DNA from: an uncultured Lactobacillus sp. | GTDB lineage: Bacteria; Bacillota; Bacilli; Lactobacillales; Lactobacillaceae | Assembly (NCBI GenBank): GCA_946409675.1 | Contig: CAMJXI010000019.1 | Span: 1-12,392 of the forward strand | Direction: 5' to 3' | Length of the DNA stretch: 12,392 nt | Part shown: piece after piece, positions 6,353-12,392 of the stretch | Layout of the letters: each line of letters opens with the position of its first letter | Numbering within the stretch: position 1 is the first letter of the stretch | Made by a program: the position numbers and the translations under genes | The notes under the pieces: generated by a model | What the model was told of the DNA's origin: nothing | The model's input: only the letters and a program-made list of their open reading frames with translations | Databases searched by the model: none

Positions 6353-6724
6353 ATGAAAATTGGCATTGTAATTGTGACCCATATTTTTGATATTGCGAAT
6401 GGACTTCCTAAGATTATCAAAGAGATTGCCCCTAATGTGCCGGTGACTGCGGCAGGTGGGGATGCACATAATCAAGTTGGAACCGATTTGGACAAAATTG
6501 TGGCTGCAATTGAGAATAATGAGGCCGATGAGGTAGTGGCCTTTTACGATTTTGGAGCTGCACGGGTCAATTTAGAAATGGCCAGCAAGCTGACTAGTAA
6601 GACTGTTCATTTAAACAAACTAGCCTTGGTGGAGGGAACATACGCAACTGCGGCTCTCTTAGAGGTTGATGTGCCGTTTGAAACGATAGAAGCGCAGTTG
6701 GCTGATTTGGCGATACACAAGTAA
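6353..6724 (+). CDS. DhaM-like PTS EIIA phosphocarrier (dihydroxyacetone kinase phosphotransfer subunit)
   Basis: A small cytosolic phosphocarrier of the mannose-class EIIA fold. DhaM passes phosphate from HPr to ADP bound on DhaL, which with DhaK phosphorylates dihydroxyacetone. Features seen: the N-terminal strand KIGIVIVTH with the predicted phospho-acceptor His10, AAGG at 33-36, GTDLDKI at 43-49, a loop YDFGAARVNLEM where DhaM has D-L-G-S-A, and LALVEGTYATAA where DhaM has P-L-V-E-G-A. At 123 residues it is a single EIIA domain like Gram-positive DhaM, not the longer E. coli fusion. The start ATG 6353 has GAGG at 6342-6345. No dhaK or dhaL lies in the window, so this copy is an orphan here and may serve a distant kinase or a regulatory role. 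The TAA stop is immediately followed by the structured repeat array. Confidence 0.82.
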   Translation: MKIGIVIVTHIFDIANGLPKIIKEIAPNVPVTAAGGDAHNQVGTDLDKIVAAIENNEADEVVAFYDFGAARVNLEMASKLTSKTVHLNKLALVEGTYATAALLEVDVPFETIEAQLADLAIHK

Positions 6725-6839
6725 AGAAGCGCGACAACTAGCGGTTAACTTTGGAGCACTAACGTAAAGCCGAGTTCATCCTCTGGGATGAGGGAGGCTT
6801 TTTGTTAGGCGGAGAAAGTTGCTAGTTGGAGCACGTTAA
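6725..6839 (+). ncRNA. Structured repeat unit A
   Basis: Five nested stems are visible. P1 is 6735-6742 with 6821-6828 (CAACTAGC/GCTAGTTG). P2 is 6747-6752 with 6815-6820 (AACTTT/AAAGTT). P3 is 6759-6763 with 6804-6808 (CTAAC/GTTAG). P4 is 6766-6771 with 6796-6801 (AAAGCC/GGCTTT). P5 is 6776-6781 with 6786-6791 (TCATCC/GGATGA, loop TCTG). The linkers are GGTT (5' of P2), GGAGCA and GCGGAG (between P2 and P3). It is five bases shorter than unit C before GCGACA. The family is not identified. Confidence 0.8.
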
Positions 6840-6958
6840 AAGAAGAATAGCGACAACGCACGGGAACAATTGAGTACTAACGATAAAAATCTGTTATTTC
6901 GTAAGAAATAGCGGATTTTTAAGTTAGACGGAGATTGTTGTGGGTTGGAGCACGTTAA
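6840..6958 (+). ncRNA. Structured repeat unit B
   Basis: The same fold as unit A with different stem sequences. P1 is 6854-6861 with 6940-6947 (one G-G mismatch). P2 is 6865-6870 with 6934-6939 (AACAAT/ATTGTT). P3 is 6877-6881 with 6923-6927 (CTAAC/GTTAG). P4 is 6885-6891 with 6914-6920 (AAAAATC/GATTTTT). P5 is 6892-6900 with 6905-6913, capped by GTAA, which as RNA is a GNRA tetraloop closed by C-G. The P2-P3 linkers TGAGTA and ACGGAG match the other units closely. Confidence 0.8.
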
Positions 6959-7077
6959 AGAAGCGAAGTGCGACACTCATCGGTTATCACTTGAGTAATA
7001 ACGAAATTCTGAGTTAATCACGAAGTGATTAGGGAAGACAAGTTATACGCAGAGTGATGATGAGTGGAGCACGTTAA
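6959..7077 (+). ncRNA. Structured repeat unit C
   Basis: The same fold again. P1 is 6974-6981 with 7059-7066 (CACTCATC/GATGAGTG, perfect). P2 is 6986-6991 with 7053-7058 (ATCACT/AGTGAT). P3 is 6998-7002 with 7042-7046, here ATAAC/GTTAT, a compensatory double change from the CTAAC/GTTAG of A and B. P5 is 7015-7021 with 7025-7031 (TAATCAC/GTGATTA, loop GAA). P4 is weak (TTCT 7007-7010 with GGAA 7033-7036). The linkers are GGTT, TGAGTA and ACGCAG. The unit ends in GGAGCACGTTAA, ten bases before the terminator stem. Confidence 0.8.
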
Positions 7078-7086
7078 TAAATACAA

Positions 7087-7119
7087 AAAAATCGGTAGCC
7101 CTCGTGGCTGCCGATTTTT
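7087..7119. terminator. Strong bidirectional terminator after the repeat array and the cation ATPase gene
   Basis: The arms 7087-7100 and 7106-7119 form a 14-bp stem (core ATCGGTAGCC/GGCTGCCGAT with one T-G wobble) with loop CTCGT. T-rich flanks occur on both strands: the stem ends in five T on +, and in seven T on - (complement of the A run 7085-7091). It ends the operon and repeat array from the left and the ATPase gene from the right, whose stop codon is 11 bp away. Confidence 0.93.
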
Positions 7120-7130
7120 GCTTAGTAAAA

Positions 7131-9938
7131 CTAATTACTAATTTTTTTGCTATTTTTTAGTTTCAGATATATCTCTTTAATTCCGGAAATCACTAATGTT
7201 GGAATTGACGATACCAGAATCAAGCACAATATCAACCATTCTGGAATACGGGCCGTTCCCACGAACTTGTGGAAGACCGGTAGATAAGTTGCCAGGACCG
7301 ATGCAATTGCCGCAAAGGCTACCGCAAACAATAAGATCTTGTTGTCGAACGGATTCCGATGGAAAATTGACCGATTACTTCTCGTATCAAAGATATGCCA
7401 TAGTTGACCGAAGACAAGTGTCAAGAAGGCCACTGTTTGTGTTTGAGCCGGGCTAAATCCTTGGTGAGCCGCCCAAATGAACGATAAGGCAACCAAGACA
7501 CCCATGGCAATCCCACGCACCGCAATTCGTTTAACCATTGTCTTATTCAAGATTGGTTCACTCAAATCACGGGGTTTTTGCTTCATGCTATCAGATTCTG
7601 CCTGGTCAAAACCAAGCGAGAACGACGGTAGAGAGTCACTAATCATATTAACCCACAGTACCATTACCGCGGTTAAAGTTGGTGTCAGCGAGCTCACTTG
7701 GCCAATCTGTTTCGTCATGAAGAAGAGGATTAGCAAGAGCGAGAGTACTTCAGCCACGTTGGTGATCAATTCTTGCCGAATGAAGTTCTTGATGTTTCCA
7801 AAAATCCGACGGCCAGCTTCCACCGATTTCTCGATTGTCGTGAATTTATCATCCAACAAAATCAAATCGGCAGAATCCTTAGTCACTTCAGTTCCGTTGA
7901 TACCCATCGCAATTCCGATATCTGCTGCCTTCAATGCAGGAGCATCATTGACACCATCACCGGTCATCGCCACAACTTCGGCGTTTTCTTGCAAGGCCTT
8001 CACAACTCGTTGCTTATCTGCTGGAGTAACCCGGGCATAGACGCGTGCATCTTTAACCACTAGTTTAAGGTGCTCATCGTCGATTGTCGCGAGCTCCTGT
8101 CCTGTTACCACTAAAGCATCTGGTTCTTCAATAATGCCGAGACGGTGGGCAATTGCTCGTGCAGTAGCCGCATGGTCACCCGTAATCATTACCACAATTA
8201 CGCCAGCGCCTTTGAGCTTCGCAATTGATTTCTTAACTTCTGGACGTGGTGGATCGATAATCCCCGCGATTCCCAAAATCGTTAAGTCCTTTTCGAGATC
8301 TGCTAACTCGCCGTTTTCCGCCAAGTCCTCGTCAATCTTACGTTCAGCTACTGCCAAAGTTCTCAGCGCGTCTTCGGCAAATTCCAGCATCTCTTGCTCA
8401 AATTGTGGACGGACCGCTTCAAAATCCACTATTTCATTATACATTTGCGCCTTGGTCGTCCGTTCGAAGATGACATCCGGTGCACCCTTCGTCAGCACGT
8501 AGTATTCATCGTTTTTTTGAACAATCATACTCATCATTTTCCGTGTACTTTCAAATGGGAAGACACGCAAGATGTTATAGTCCGGATCGGCCTGGTTCAG
8601 CAAGTCGTTGTTGTTTAGTCCTGCCTTTTCACCAAGCACGATTAAACTAACATCCGTCGGGTTACCGAATGGTTGGTAACGCCCGTCATCGGGATTTTGC
8701 CGGATCTGTGCCTCATTATTGAGAATTGCTGCACTCAAGAAGGAGTCGATATCTGCCAGCTCAACTTGTTCCTCAGAGTTCTCCAAGGAAATTTCACCAA
8801 CTGGTTCATAACCGTGTCCCGTAACCTGATAGTTTTGCCCATTTGCAAAAAAGTTCGTGACGGTCATCTCGTTTTTCGTCAGCGTTCCTGTCTTATCCGA
8901 ACAGATGAAGGTCGTTGCACCCAGCGTTTCCACACTGTTCAAAGATTTCACCAGTCCGTTGTTTCGTGACAAGAGCGTTGCACCAATCGTCAAGACAATT
9001 GATAGTACTACCGGCATCGCATCAGGAATCGCAGCTACTGCAATCGCAATAGCCTGGGAAATATCCGCCATCAATGCTTCAACTGTGATTTGGCCGTGTA
9101 ACATATATTCCTTGATCAAACCATATGCCAAAACGAAGACAACTGTTCCGCCGGCAATATACATCAACTTCTTAGTCAACGCATTGATAGTTTTTTCAAT
9201 CGGAGTCTGTAAACTAGTCGTTTGTTGTAACAACTCAGAAATCTTTCCAAGTTCAGTTTGCATTCCGGTCGCAATCACCACGCCAATTCCGCTCCCGTTC
9301 AAAACGGTTGAGCCAGAGAAGCCAAGGTTTATTCGGTCGCCTAGTGGTGTATCTTTTTCAAGCACCACATTTTTCTTGGCAATCGCATCCGATTCACCGG
9401 TCAGGTGAGATTCATTAACCTGCAACTCGTTCGTCGATAGGAAACGAATATCTCCTTCGATGAAGTCGCCCAGACGAATATTCACGATATCACCCGGTAC
9501 AAGTAACTCCGTTTTCAGATTTACCCAATCACCATCACGCAACACCTGCGCCGTATGGTCGACCATCTTCTTTAAACTATCCAGCGATTTTTGTGCCTGT
9601 AAGCTTTGCCAGAAAGTCACGCCAGAATTCACCATGATAATGATGAAAATAGCGATGGCTTCATAGATGGCAGAAACCCCGTGGCTATAGTCTTTCGTCA
9701 CCAAAAAATTGTACGAAGCCGATCCGAGTGACAACGCAATCGCAATCCAGAGGATAATGATGATTGGTTCTTTTAAGGTATGCAAAAAGACTTTTAAAGG
9801 AGAGGTTTTCTCTTCTGATTTAAAAGTGTTTGGTCCGAATTTCGCGAGGCGTTCCTCCGCTTGTTCTGTGGTCAATCCGGTTGTCTGTGATGTTTCCAAT
9901 TCCTTTAGGATGAGTTTGGTTTTTTGGTCATAATACAT
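7131..9938 (-). CDS. P2-type cation-transporting ATPase (Ca2+/Mn2+-type, substrate uncertain)
   Basis: A large membrane pump that uses ATP to move a cation across the cytoplasmic membrane. Order of parts: N-terminal cation-ATPase domain (residues 3-75), actuator domain with TGES at 180-183, TM4 with the unusual PDAMP at 305-309, phosphorylation motif SDKTGT with Asp348, nucleotide-binding KGAP at 484-487, TGDH at 586-589, hinge MTGDGVND at 658-665, then TM5-TM10. Ion-site residues seen are Glu730 in NVAEVLSLL (TM5) and Asn764/Asp768 in WVNMISDSLP (TM6), matching the calcium pump sites. In TM4 the family's Glu (PEGLP) is replaced by Asp306. Length 935 is normal and the gene is intact. The start ATG 9938-9936 has GGGGG seven bases upstream. 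I see no convincing promoter. Lactobacilli use relatives for Ca2+ or Mn2+, and I cannot choose between them. Confidence 0.92.
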   Translation of the reverse strand: MYYDQKTKLILKELETSQTTGLTTEQAEERLAKFGPNTFKSEEKTSPLKVFLHTLKEPIIIILWIAIALSLGSASYNFLVTKDYSHGVSAIYEAIAIFIIIMVNSGVTFWQSLQAQKSLDSLKKMVDHTAQVLRDGDWVNLKTELLVPGDIVNIRLGDFIEGDIRFLSTNELQVNESHLTGESDAIAKKNVVLEKDTPLGDRINLGFSGSTVLNGSGIGVVIATGMQTELGKISELLQQTTSLQTPIEKTINALTKKLMYIAGGTVVFVLAYGLIKEYMLHGQITVEALMADISQAIAIAVAAIPDAMPVVLSIVLTIGATLLSRNNGLVKSLNSVETLGATTFICSDKTGTLTKNEMTVTNFFANGQNYQVTGHGYEPVGEISLENSEEQVELADIDSFLSAAILNNEAQIRQNPDDGRYQPFGNPTDVSLIVLGEKAGLNNNDLLNQADPDYNILRVFPFESTRKMMSMIVQKNDEYYVLTKGAPDVIFERTTKAQMYNEIVDFEAVRPQFEQEMLEFAEDALRTLAVAERKIDEDLAENGELADLEKDLTILGIAGIIDPPRPEVKKSIAKLKGAGVIVVMITGDHAATARAIAHRLGIIEEPDALVVTGQELATIDDEHLKLVVKDARVYARVTPADKQRVVKALQENAEVVAMTGDGVNDAPALKAADIGIAMGINGTEVTKDSADLILLDDKFTTIEKSVEAGRRIFGNIKNFIRQELITNVAEVLSLLLILFFMTKQIGQVSSLTPTLTAVMVLWVNMISDSLPSFSLGFDQAESDSMKQKPRDLSEPILNKTMVKRIAVRGIAMGVLVALSFIWAAHQGFSPAQTQTVAFLTLVFGQLWHIFDTRSNRSIFHRNPFDNKILLFAVAFAAIASVLATYLPVFHKFVGTARIPEWLILCLILVSSIPTLVISGIKEIYLKLKNSKKISN

Positions 9939-10030
9939 AATTTGGCCCCCAATTCTACGCTCAAAATGAATTTTTATCTAATGATATTGTTTCATATTTT
10001 GTTATACGTTGGCAAGTAAAAAGTTTTTTA

Positions 10031-10059
10031 TTTACATTGAAATTGAACTTATTTATGCT
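10031..10059 (+). promoter_or_regulatory. Possible promoter of the MDR oxidoreductase gene
   Basis: TTTACA at 10031-10036 is followed after 17 bp by TATGCT at 10054-10059. The start would fall near 10066, right at the RBS, which leaves a very short leader. An alternative is the extended -10 TGTTATACG at 10000-10008, which lacks a good -35. Either choice puts the earlier in-frame ATG at 10037 in doubt. Confidence 0.4.
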
Positions 10060-10078
10060 AGAAGAAGAGGTGAATGAA

Positions 10079-11101
10079 ATGCCAAAAATGAAAGCAATCG
10101 GCTTTACACAAGAGTTACCACTAACCAATGACCAAAGTTTCTTCGAATTCGAAACGGATCTACCAACACCAAATAAACGCGACTTGATTGTCAAAATCAA
10201 AGCAATCTCGGTTAACCCCGTTGATGCGAAAACTTTTGCCGACCAAAAAACGGCACTTAAGCAACCAAAAATTTTAGGCTTTGATGCTGTCGGGACCGTC
10301 TACCAAACAGGAAGTGACGTCACCAAGTTTAACATTGGTGACGAAGTTTACTATGCGGGTTCTTACATACGCCCCGGTAGTTACGCTGAGTATCAAGCGG
10401 TCGACGAGCGCATTGTCGCCTATGCTCCTAAGAAATTAGCAGCCAAAGACGCTGCCTCTATTCCCTTAACTTTCTTGACCGCCTACGAAAGTCTCATTGA
10501 GAAGATGCATTTGAGTTTTTCGGATCCTAAATTGCTCGACAAAACACTTTTGATTATTAATGGCGCTGGTGGTGTCGGCTCTGCAGCCATCCAACTTGCT
10601 CGTTTAACGCAAATTCGAGTCGCTGCGACTGCTTCTCGCCCTGAATCAATTGAGTGGGCCAAAGAAATGGGTGCTGACGTTGTAATCAACCACCACGAAA
10701 ATCTCGAAGACCAGCTGATGGACGAGGGTGCACTTGGTGTCGACTATGTTCTCGAATTACACAGTTTGCAGCAATACTTCGACCAAATTACTGACCTGAT
10801 TAATCCCCTTGGCACAGTTGTTTCAATTATCGGGGTTGATCAATCGATTGACTTGATTGACTGGAAACGAAAAGCCATCAACTTCTGCTGGGAGTGGATG
10901 TTTGCCCGTTCTTATTATCAAACCGCAGATATGGCACGTCAGGGTGAGATTTTACAAGAGGTGGCCGACTTACTCGATGAAGGTAAGTTGAAACCAACCA
11001 CCACGACCGTCATGAAGGGCCTCACCGCCAAAAACATTCGGGCTGCCCACCAACTTTTGCAAGACCAAAGTTTGGTCGGAAAGTTAGTCATCGAATTTTA
11101 G
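10079..11101 (+). CDS. Medium-chain dehydrogenase/reductase, zinc-free quinone-oxidoreductase type
   Basis: A cytosolic NAD(P)H-dependent oxidoreductase of the MDR superfamily, close to the 'zinc-binding alcohol dehydrogenase family' quinone reductases of Gram-positive bacteria. From ATG 10079 it is 340 residues. The N-terminal GroES-like domain holds ISVNPVDAK (43-51), GFDAVGTV (67-74) and GDEVYYAG (87-94). The Rossmann domain begins at about 157 with the glycine loop NGAGGVGSAA (161-170), and ATASRPES (183-190) follows the second strand, a pattern that suggests NADPH. The usual catalytic zinc ligands (Cys-His-Glu/Cys) are absent, so despite the family name it is probably zinc-independent. 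The start is chosen by AGAGGTG at 10066-10072 with a 6-nt spacer. The ATG at 10037 lacks an RBS. The gene is monocistronic. The physiological substrate, a quinone or enone, is inferred. Confidence 0.88.
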   Translation: MPKMKAIGFTQELPLTNDQSFFEFETDLPTPNKRDLIVKIKAISVNPVDAKTFADQKTALKQPKILGFDAVGTVYQTGSDVTKFNIGDEVYYAGSYIRPGSYAEYQAVDERIVAYAPKKLAAKDAASIPLTFLTAYESLIEKMHLSFSDPKLLDKTLLIINGAGGVGSAAIQLARLTQIRVAATASRPESIEWAKEMGADVVINHHENLEDQLMDEGALGVDYVLELHSLQQYFDQITDLINPLGTVVSIIGVDQSIDLIDWKRKAINFCWEWMFARSYYQTADMARQGEILQEVADLLDEGKLKPTTTTVMKGLTAKNIRAAHQLLQDQSLVGKLVIEF

Positions 11102-11111
11102 GTAAATTAAA

Positions 11112-11151
11112 AGCACAACTAGCGTTCTTTGCGCTAATTGTGCTCTTTTTT
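11112..11151. terminator. Bidirectional terminator between the oxidoreductase and esterase genes
   Basis: AGCACAACTAGCG (11112-11124) pairs with CGCTAATTGTGCT (11132-11144) over 13 bp with one mismatch. After C11145, six T follow on the + strand. The TAA stop of the - strand esterase (11152-11150) lies inside this T run. On the - strand the hairpin is followed by TTTTAATTT, so it may also end the esterase operon. Confidence 0.9.
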
Positions 11152-11914
11152 ATTCCAAAAAACTTAAGCTTAAATCGAGAATTTTGTCCGCATAATCCAT
11201 CGCGTGACCCGAACCTGCAAGGGTTTGGAGCGTCATTGGTTTGTCGGATTTGGCAATTGCTTTGATGAAGTTCAAGGTATCAACCAAGGGGACGATTTCA
11301 TTAATTGAGTTGACCATCAACAGGTTACCAATCTTGCCCTGAAAGTTTGAAATGGCATCCATCTGGACAAGTTTAGCATTGTCTAACGGTTCACCAATGT
11401 AGGTGGAAACGAAGTACTTGTAGAAGGAATTACGAATGTTCTTAGGATCTTCCTCGTCGAAATCGTGCTTGGCATCGTTCGAACTCATCACGTTGTGGTG
11501 CTTTTCCATCCAACCAGAGAAGTTGAGCGGAGCCGACCAAGTGACCGTCTTAAAACCATATTCCATCGAGAGGTTGAGGGCCATTGTGCCACCAACACTC
11601 GCTCCAATTTGAACGATTGGTTGGCCAACTTGGTAGTAGGTACTCTTCAAGAGCCACTTCACAAAGTTAATCGTGTCAACGTGGGCACTAGGAAAAGTGT
11701 AGCGGGGAGCTAACCGATAGTTTGGCACAAAAGTTAGGAAGCCTGCATCGGCGATTTTGTTTGCAACGTCGTTTGCGCTGAGCTTGTCGCCTCTAAACCA
11801 ACCTCCGCCATGCCAAAAAATCAAAATCTTACCGTTTGGTTCTTCTGGCTCATAGAGATCAAATGCTAAGTTCTTTTCTGGATCAAAAATTAAATTTGTT
11901 TTTACGTTATTCAT
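11150..11914 (-). CDS. Alpha/beta hydrolase, acetyl esterase (Aes/HSL)-like
   Basis: A cytosolic alpha/beta-hydrolase-fold esterase with no signal peptide. It has the HSL-type oxyanion motif HGGGW at 35-39, NYRLAP at 65-70, the nucleophile elbow GASVGG at 104-109 with Ser106, and a catalytic His237 in GSGHAMDYA. The acid residue position holds Glu206 in NSINEIVPL, where many relatives have Asp. Length is 254, on the short side for the Aes group (about 300), with no visible break. The start ATG 11914-11912 overlaps the TGA stop of the upstream hydrolase as ATGA, and AAGGT lies eight bases upstream, so the two are translated as a coupled pair. Short-chain acyl esters or sterol-like esters are the usual substrates of relatives. 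The actual one is unknown. Confidence 0.88.
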   Translation of the reverse strand: MNNVKTNLIFDPEKNLAFDLYEPEEPNGKILIFWHGGGWFRGDKLSANDVANKIADAGFLTFVPNYRLAPRYTFPSAHVDTINFVKWLLKSTYYQVGQPIVQIGASVGGTMALNLSMEYGFKTVTWSAPLNFSGWMEKHHNVMSSNDAKHDFDEEDPKNIRNSFYKYFVSTYIGEPLDNAKLVQMDAISNFQGKIGNLLMVNSINEIVPLVDTLNFIKAIAKSDKPMTLQTLAGSGHAMDYADKILDLSLSFLE

Positions 11915-12392
11915 TTTGGTACCTTCGTATTCATCAGAATAAATTCATCAATCATGCGATAAATCTTTTTGCGGTTCACGTCGTTTTGGAGCTCGTGCTG
12001 CATCCCATAACACAAGTGTGTCTGGGCGTTCGTGAAATGTTCCTTTTCAAAATCTTCCGCTAATTGCATTAGGCGAAAACCGTAATCGCCAGCTGGGTCG
12101 AGCGAACCACTCAGTGCTAAAATCGGGAAGTCTTTGGGTAAGTCGTTTTGCCAACTACGCTCGTTACTGCTGATTGACAGTTTCAAAACAGCCAGCAAGC
12201 TCTCGAGTTCGTAGTCGTAACCCACTAAGGGGTCGTTCTTTAATTCTGCTAGTTTTTCCGGATCATTCGTGGTCCAGGCGAGCCTTGAATCCAAATCATA
12301 TTCTCTATTATAGAACTTATACGCGAATTTATTAATCTTTTTTGTGAGGTGGCGGTCCTGAAATTTTACTAGCGGATTGAGCATTCGCGCTA
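11911..12392 (-). CDS. Alpha/beta hydrolase, lysophospholipase/monoacylglycerol lipase-like, 5' end outside window
   Basis: The C-terminal part (about 160 residues) of a serine hydrolase of the Hydrolase_4/S33 type. The frame stays open to the right edge (A-R precede the first internal Met at 12384), so that Met is not the start and the N-terminal half with the HGxG and GHSMG elbow is beyond the window. The visible part carries the acid region LSGSLDPAGDYG, whose Asp is the likely catalytic acid, and the catalytic His in YGMQHELQNDVNR, followed by the terminal helix IYRMIDEFI. These two blocks are typical of lactobacillary lysophospholipase-like proteins. It is followed by the esterase gene with a 4-bp ATGA overlap, so both form one operon, probably for ester or lipid breakdown. 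Confidence 0.87.
   Translation of the reverse strand, partial: ARMLNPLVKFQDRHLTKKINKFAYKFYNREYDLDSRLAWTTNDPEKLAELKNDPLVGYDYELESLLAVLKLSISSNERSWQNDLPKDFPILALSGSLDPAGDYGFRLMQLAEDFEKEHFTNAQTHLCYGMQHELQNDVNRKKIYRMIDEFILMNTKVPK

Larger units (their letters stand above)
6722..7077 (+). repeat. Triple tandem array of a ~119-bp structured element
   Basis: Three non-coding units follow one another without gaps. The motif GCGACA recurs at 6731, 6850 and 6970 (spacings 119 and 120), and GGAGCACGTTAA ends the units at 6839, 6958 and 7077 (spacings 119 and 119). Between these, the units differ widely in sequence but fold alike. The array begins flush with the dhaM stop codon: TAAAGAAGC at 6722-6730 recurs at the start of unit three (6956-6964). 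No ORF of note lies inside. A strong terminator follows ten bases after the last unit, so the array is probably the 3' UTR of the DUF368-dhaM transcript or a processed small RNA. Confidence 0.9.

Noticed and set aside
6722..7077. CRISPR array or tRNA cluster
   Set aside because: The repeated unit is about 119 bp with internal stems and variable stem bases, unlike the short identical repeats and unique spacers of CRISPR. No cloverleaf or CCA end fits, and no cas gene is near.
6722..7130. Retron or mobile intron
   Set aside because: No reverse transcriptase or other partner gene lies nearby, and the three-copy layout does not fit an msr-msd or a group II intron.
7477..8040. 187-codon + strand ORF inside the ATPase gene
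   Set aside because: It is antisense to the conserved hinge and TM5-TM8 region of the ATPase, has no recognisable domain, and has no start signal.
8857..9408. 183-codon + strand ORF inside the ATPase gene
   Set aside because: It is antisense to the TM3-TM4 and phosphorylation-site region. The composition mirrors the real gene and no RBS is present.
9939..10030. Promoter for the cation ATPase
   Set aside because: Boxes such as TAGAAT (9957-9952) and TTGCCA (10015-10010) exist on the - strand, but none has a partner at correct spacing, so I do not call one.
10037..10078. Upstream ATG for the MDR oxidoreductase (14 extra residues)
   Set aside because: There is no RBS before it and the extra residues do not resemble the family. 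AGAGGTG fits the ATG at 10079.

Overview
The window looks like a chromosomal segment of a low-to-mid GC Gram-positive lactic acid bacterium, most likely in Lactobacillaceae. The evidence is strong AGGAGG-type ribosome binding sites, sigma-A-like promoters (TTGACA/TATAAT types), and homologue types typical of that group: SstT, a DhaM-like phosphocarrier, DUF368, tandem HAD phosphatases, a P2-type cation ATPase and small alpha/beta hydrolases. I cannot name the species. There is no rRNA, tRNA, IS element, prophage or CRISPR array.

Layout. 1-76 is an abnormal fold-back end: a piece of an Old Yellow Enzyme gene appears on the + strand and then turns round into the rest of that gene (53-550) on the - strand. 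551-834 holds a divergent promoter region and a 39-codon gene with its own promoter, RBS and terminator. 918-2291 (-) is an aldehyde dehydrogenase of the succinate-semialdehyde type. It is divergent from sstT (2476-3735, +), and the shared intergenic region carries a 10-bp perfect inverted repeat and a cre-like core. A bidirectional terminator separates sstT from a small two-helix membrane protein (-). Next come two tandem paralogous HAD phosphatases (-) in one operon. The divergent + operon encodes a DUF368 (PopT-like) polyprenyl-phosphate transporter and a DhaM-like PTS phosphocarrier.

6722-7077, directly after the DhaM stop codon, is the most notable part. It holds three head-to-tail copies of a roughly 119-bp non-coding element. 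Their stems differ in sequence but keep base pairing through compensatory changes, while several short linkers stay almost constant. This is a structured RNA repeat, probably transcribed as the operon's 3' UTR and ended by a strong bidirectional terminator at 7087-7119. Whether Rfam already names it I cannot tell without a search.

The right part holds a P2-type cation ATPase (7131-9938, -) with an unusual TM4 motif (PDAMP), a medium-chain dehydrogenase/quinone oxidoreductase (10079-11101, +), and a convergent pair of alpha/beta hydrolases (-) joined by an ATGA overlap. The upstream one runs off the right edge.

The gene set is mainly housekeeping and metabolic: redox enzymes, transport, phosphatases and esterases. 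I see no defence or mobile system. Many gene ends are compact, with hairpins shared between convergent neighbours.
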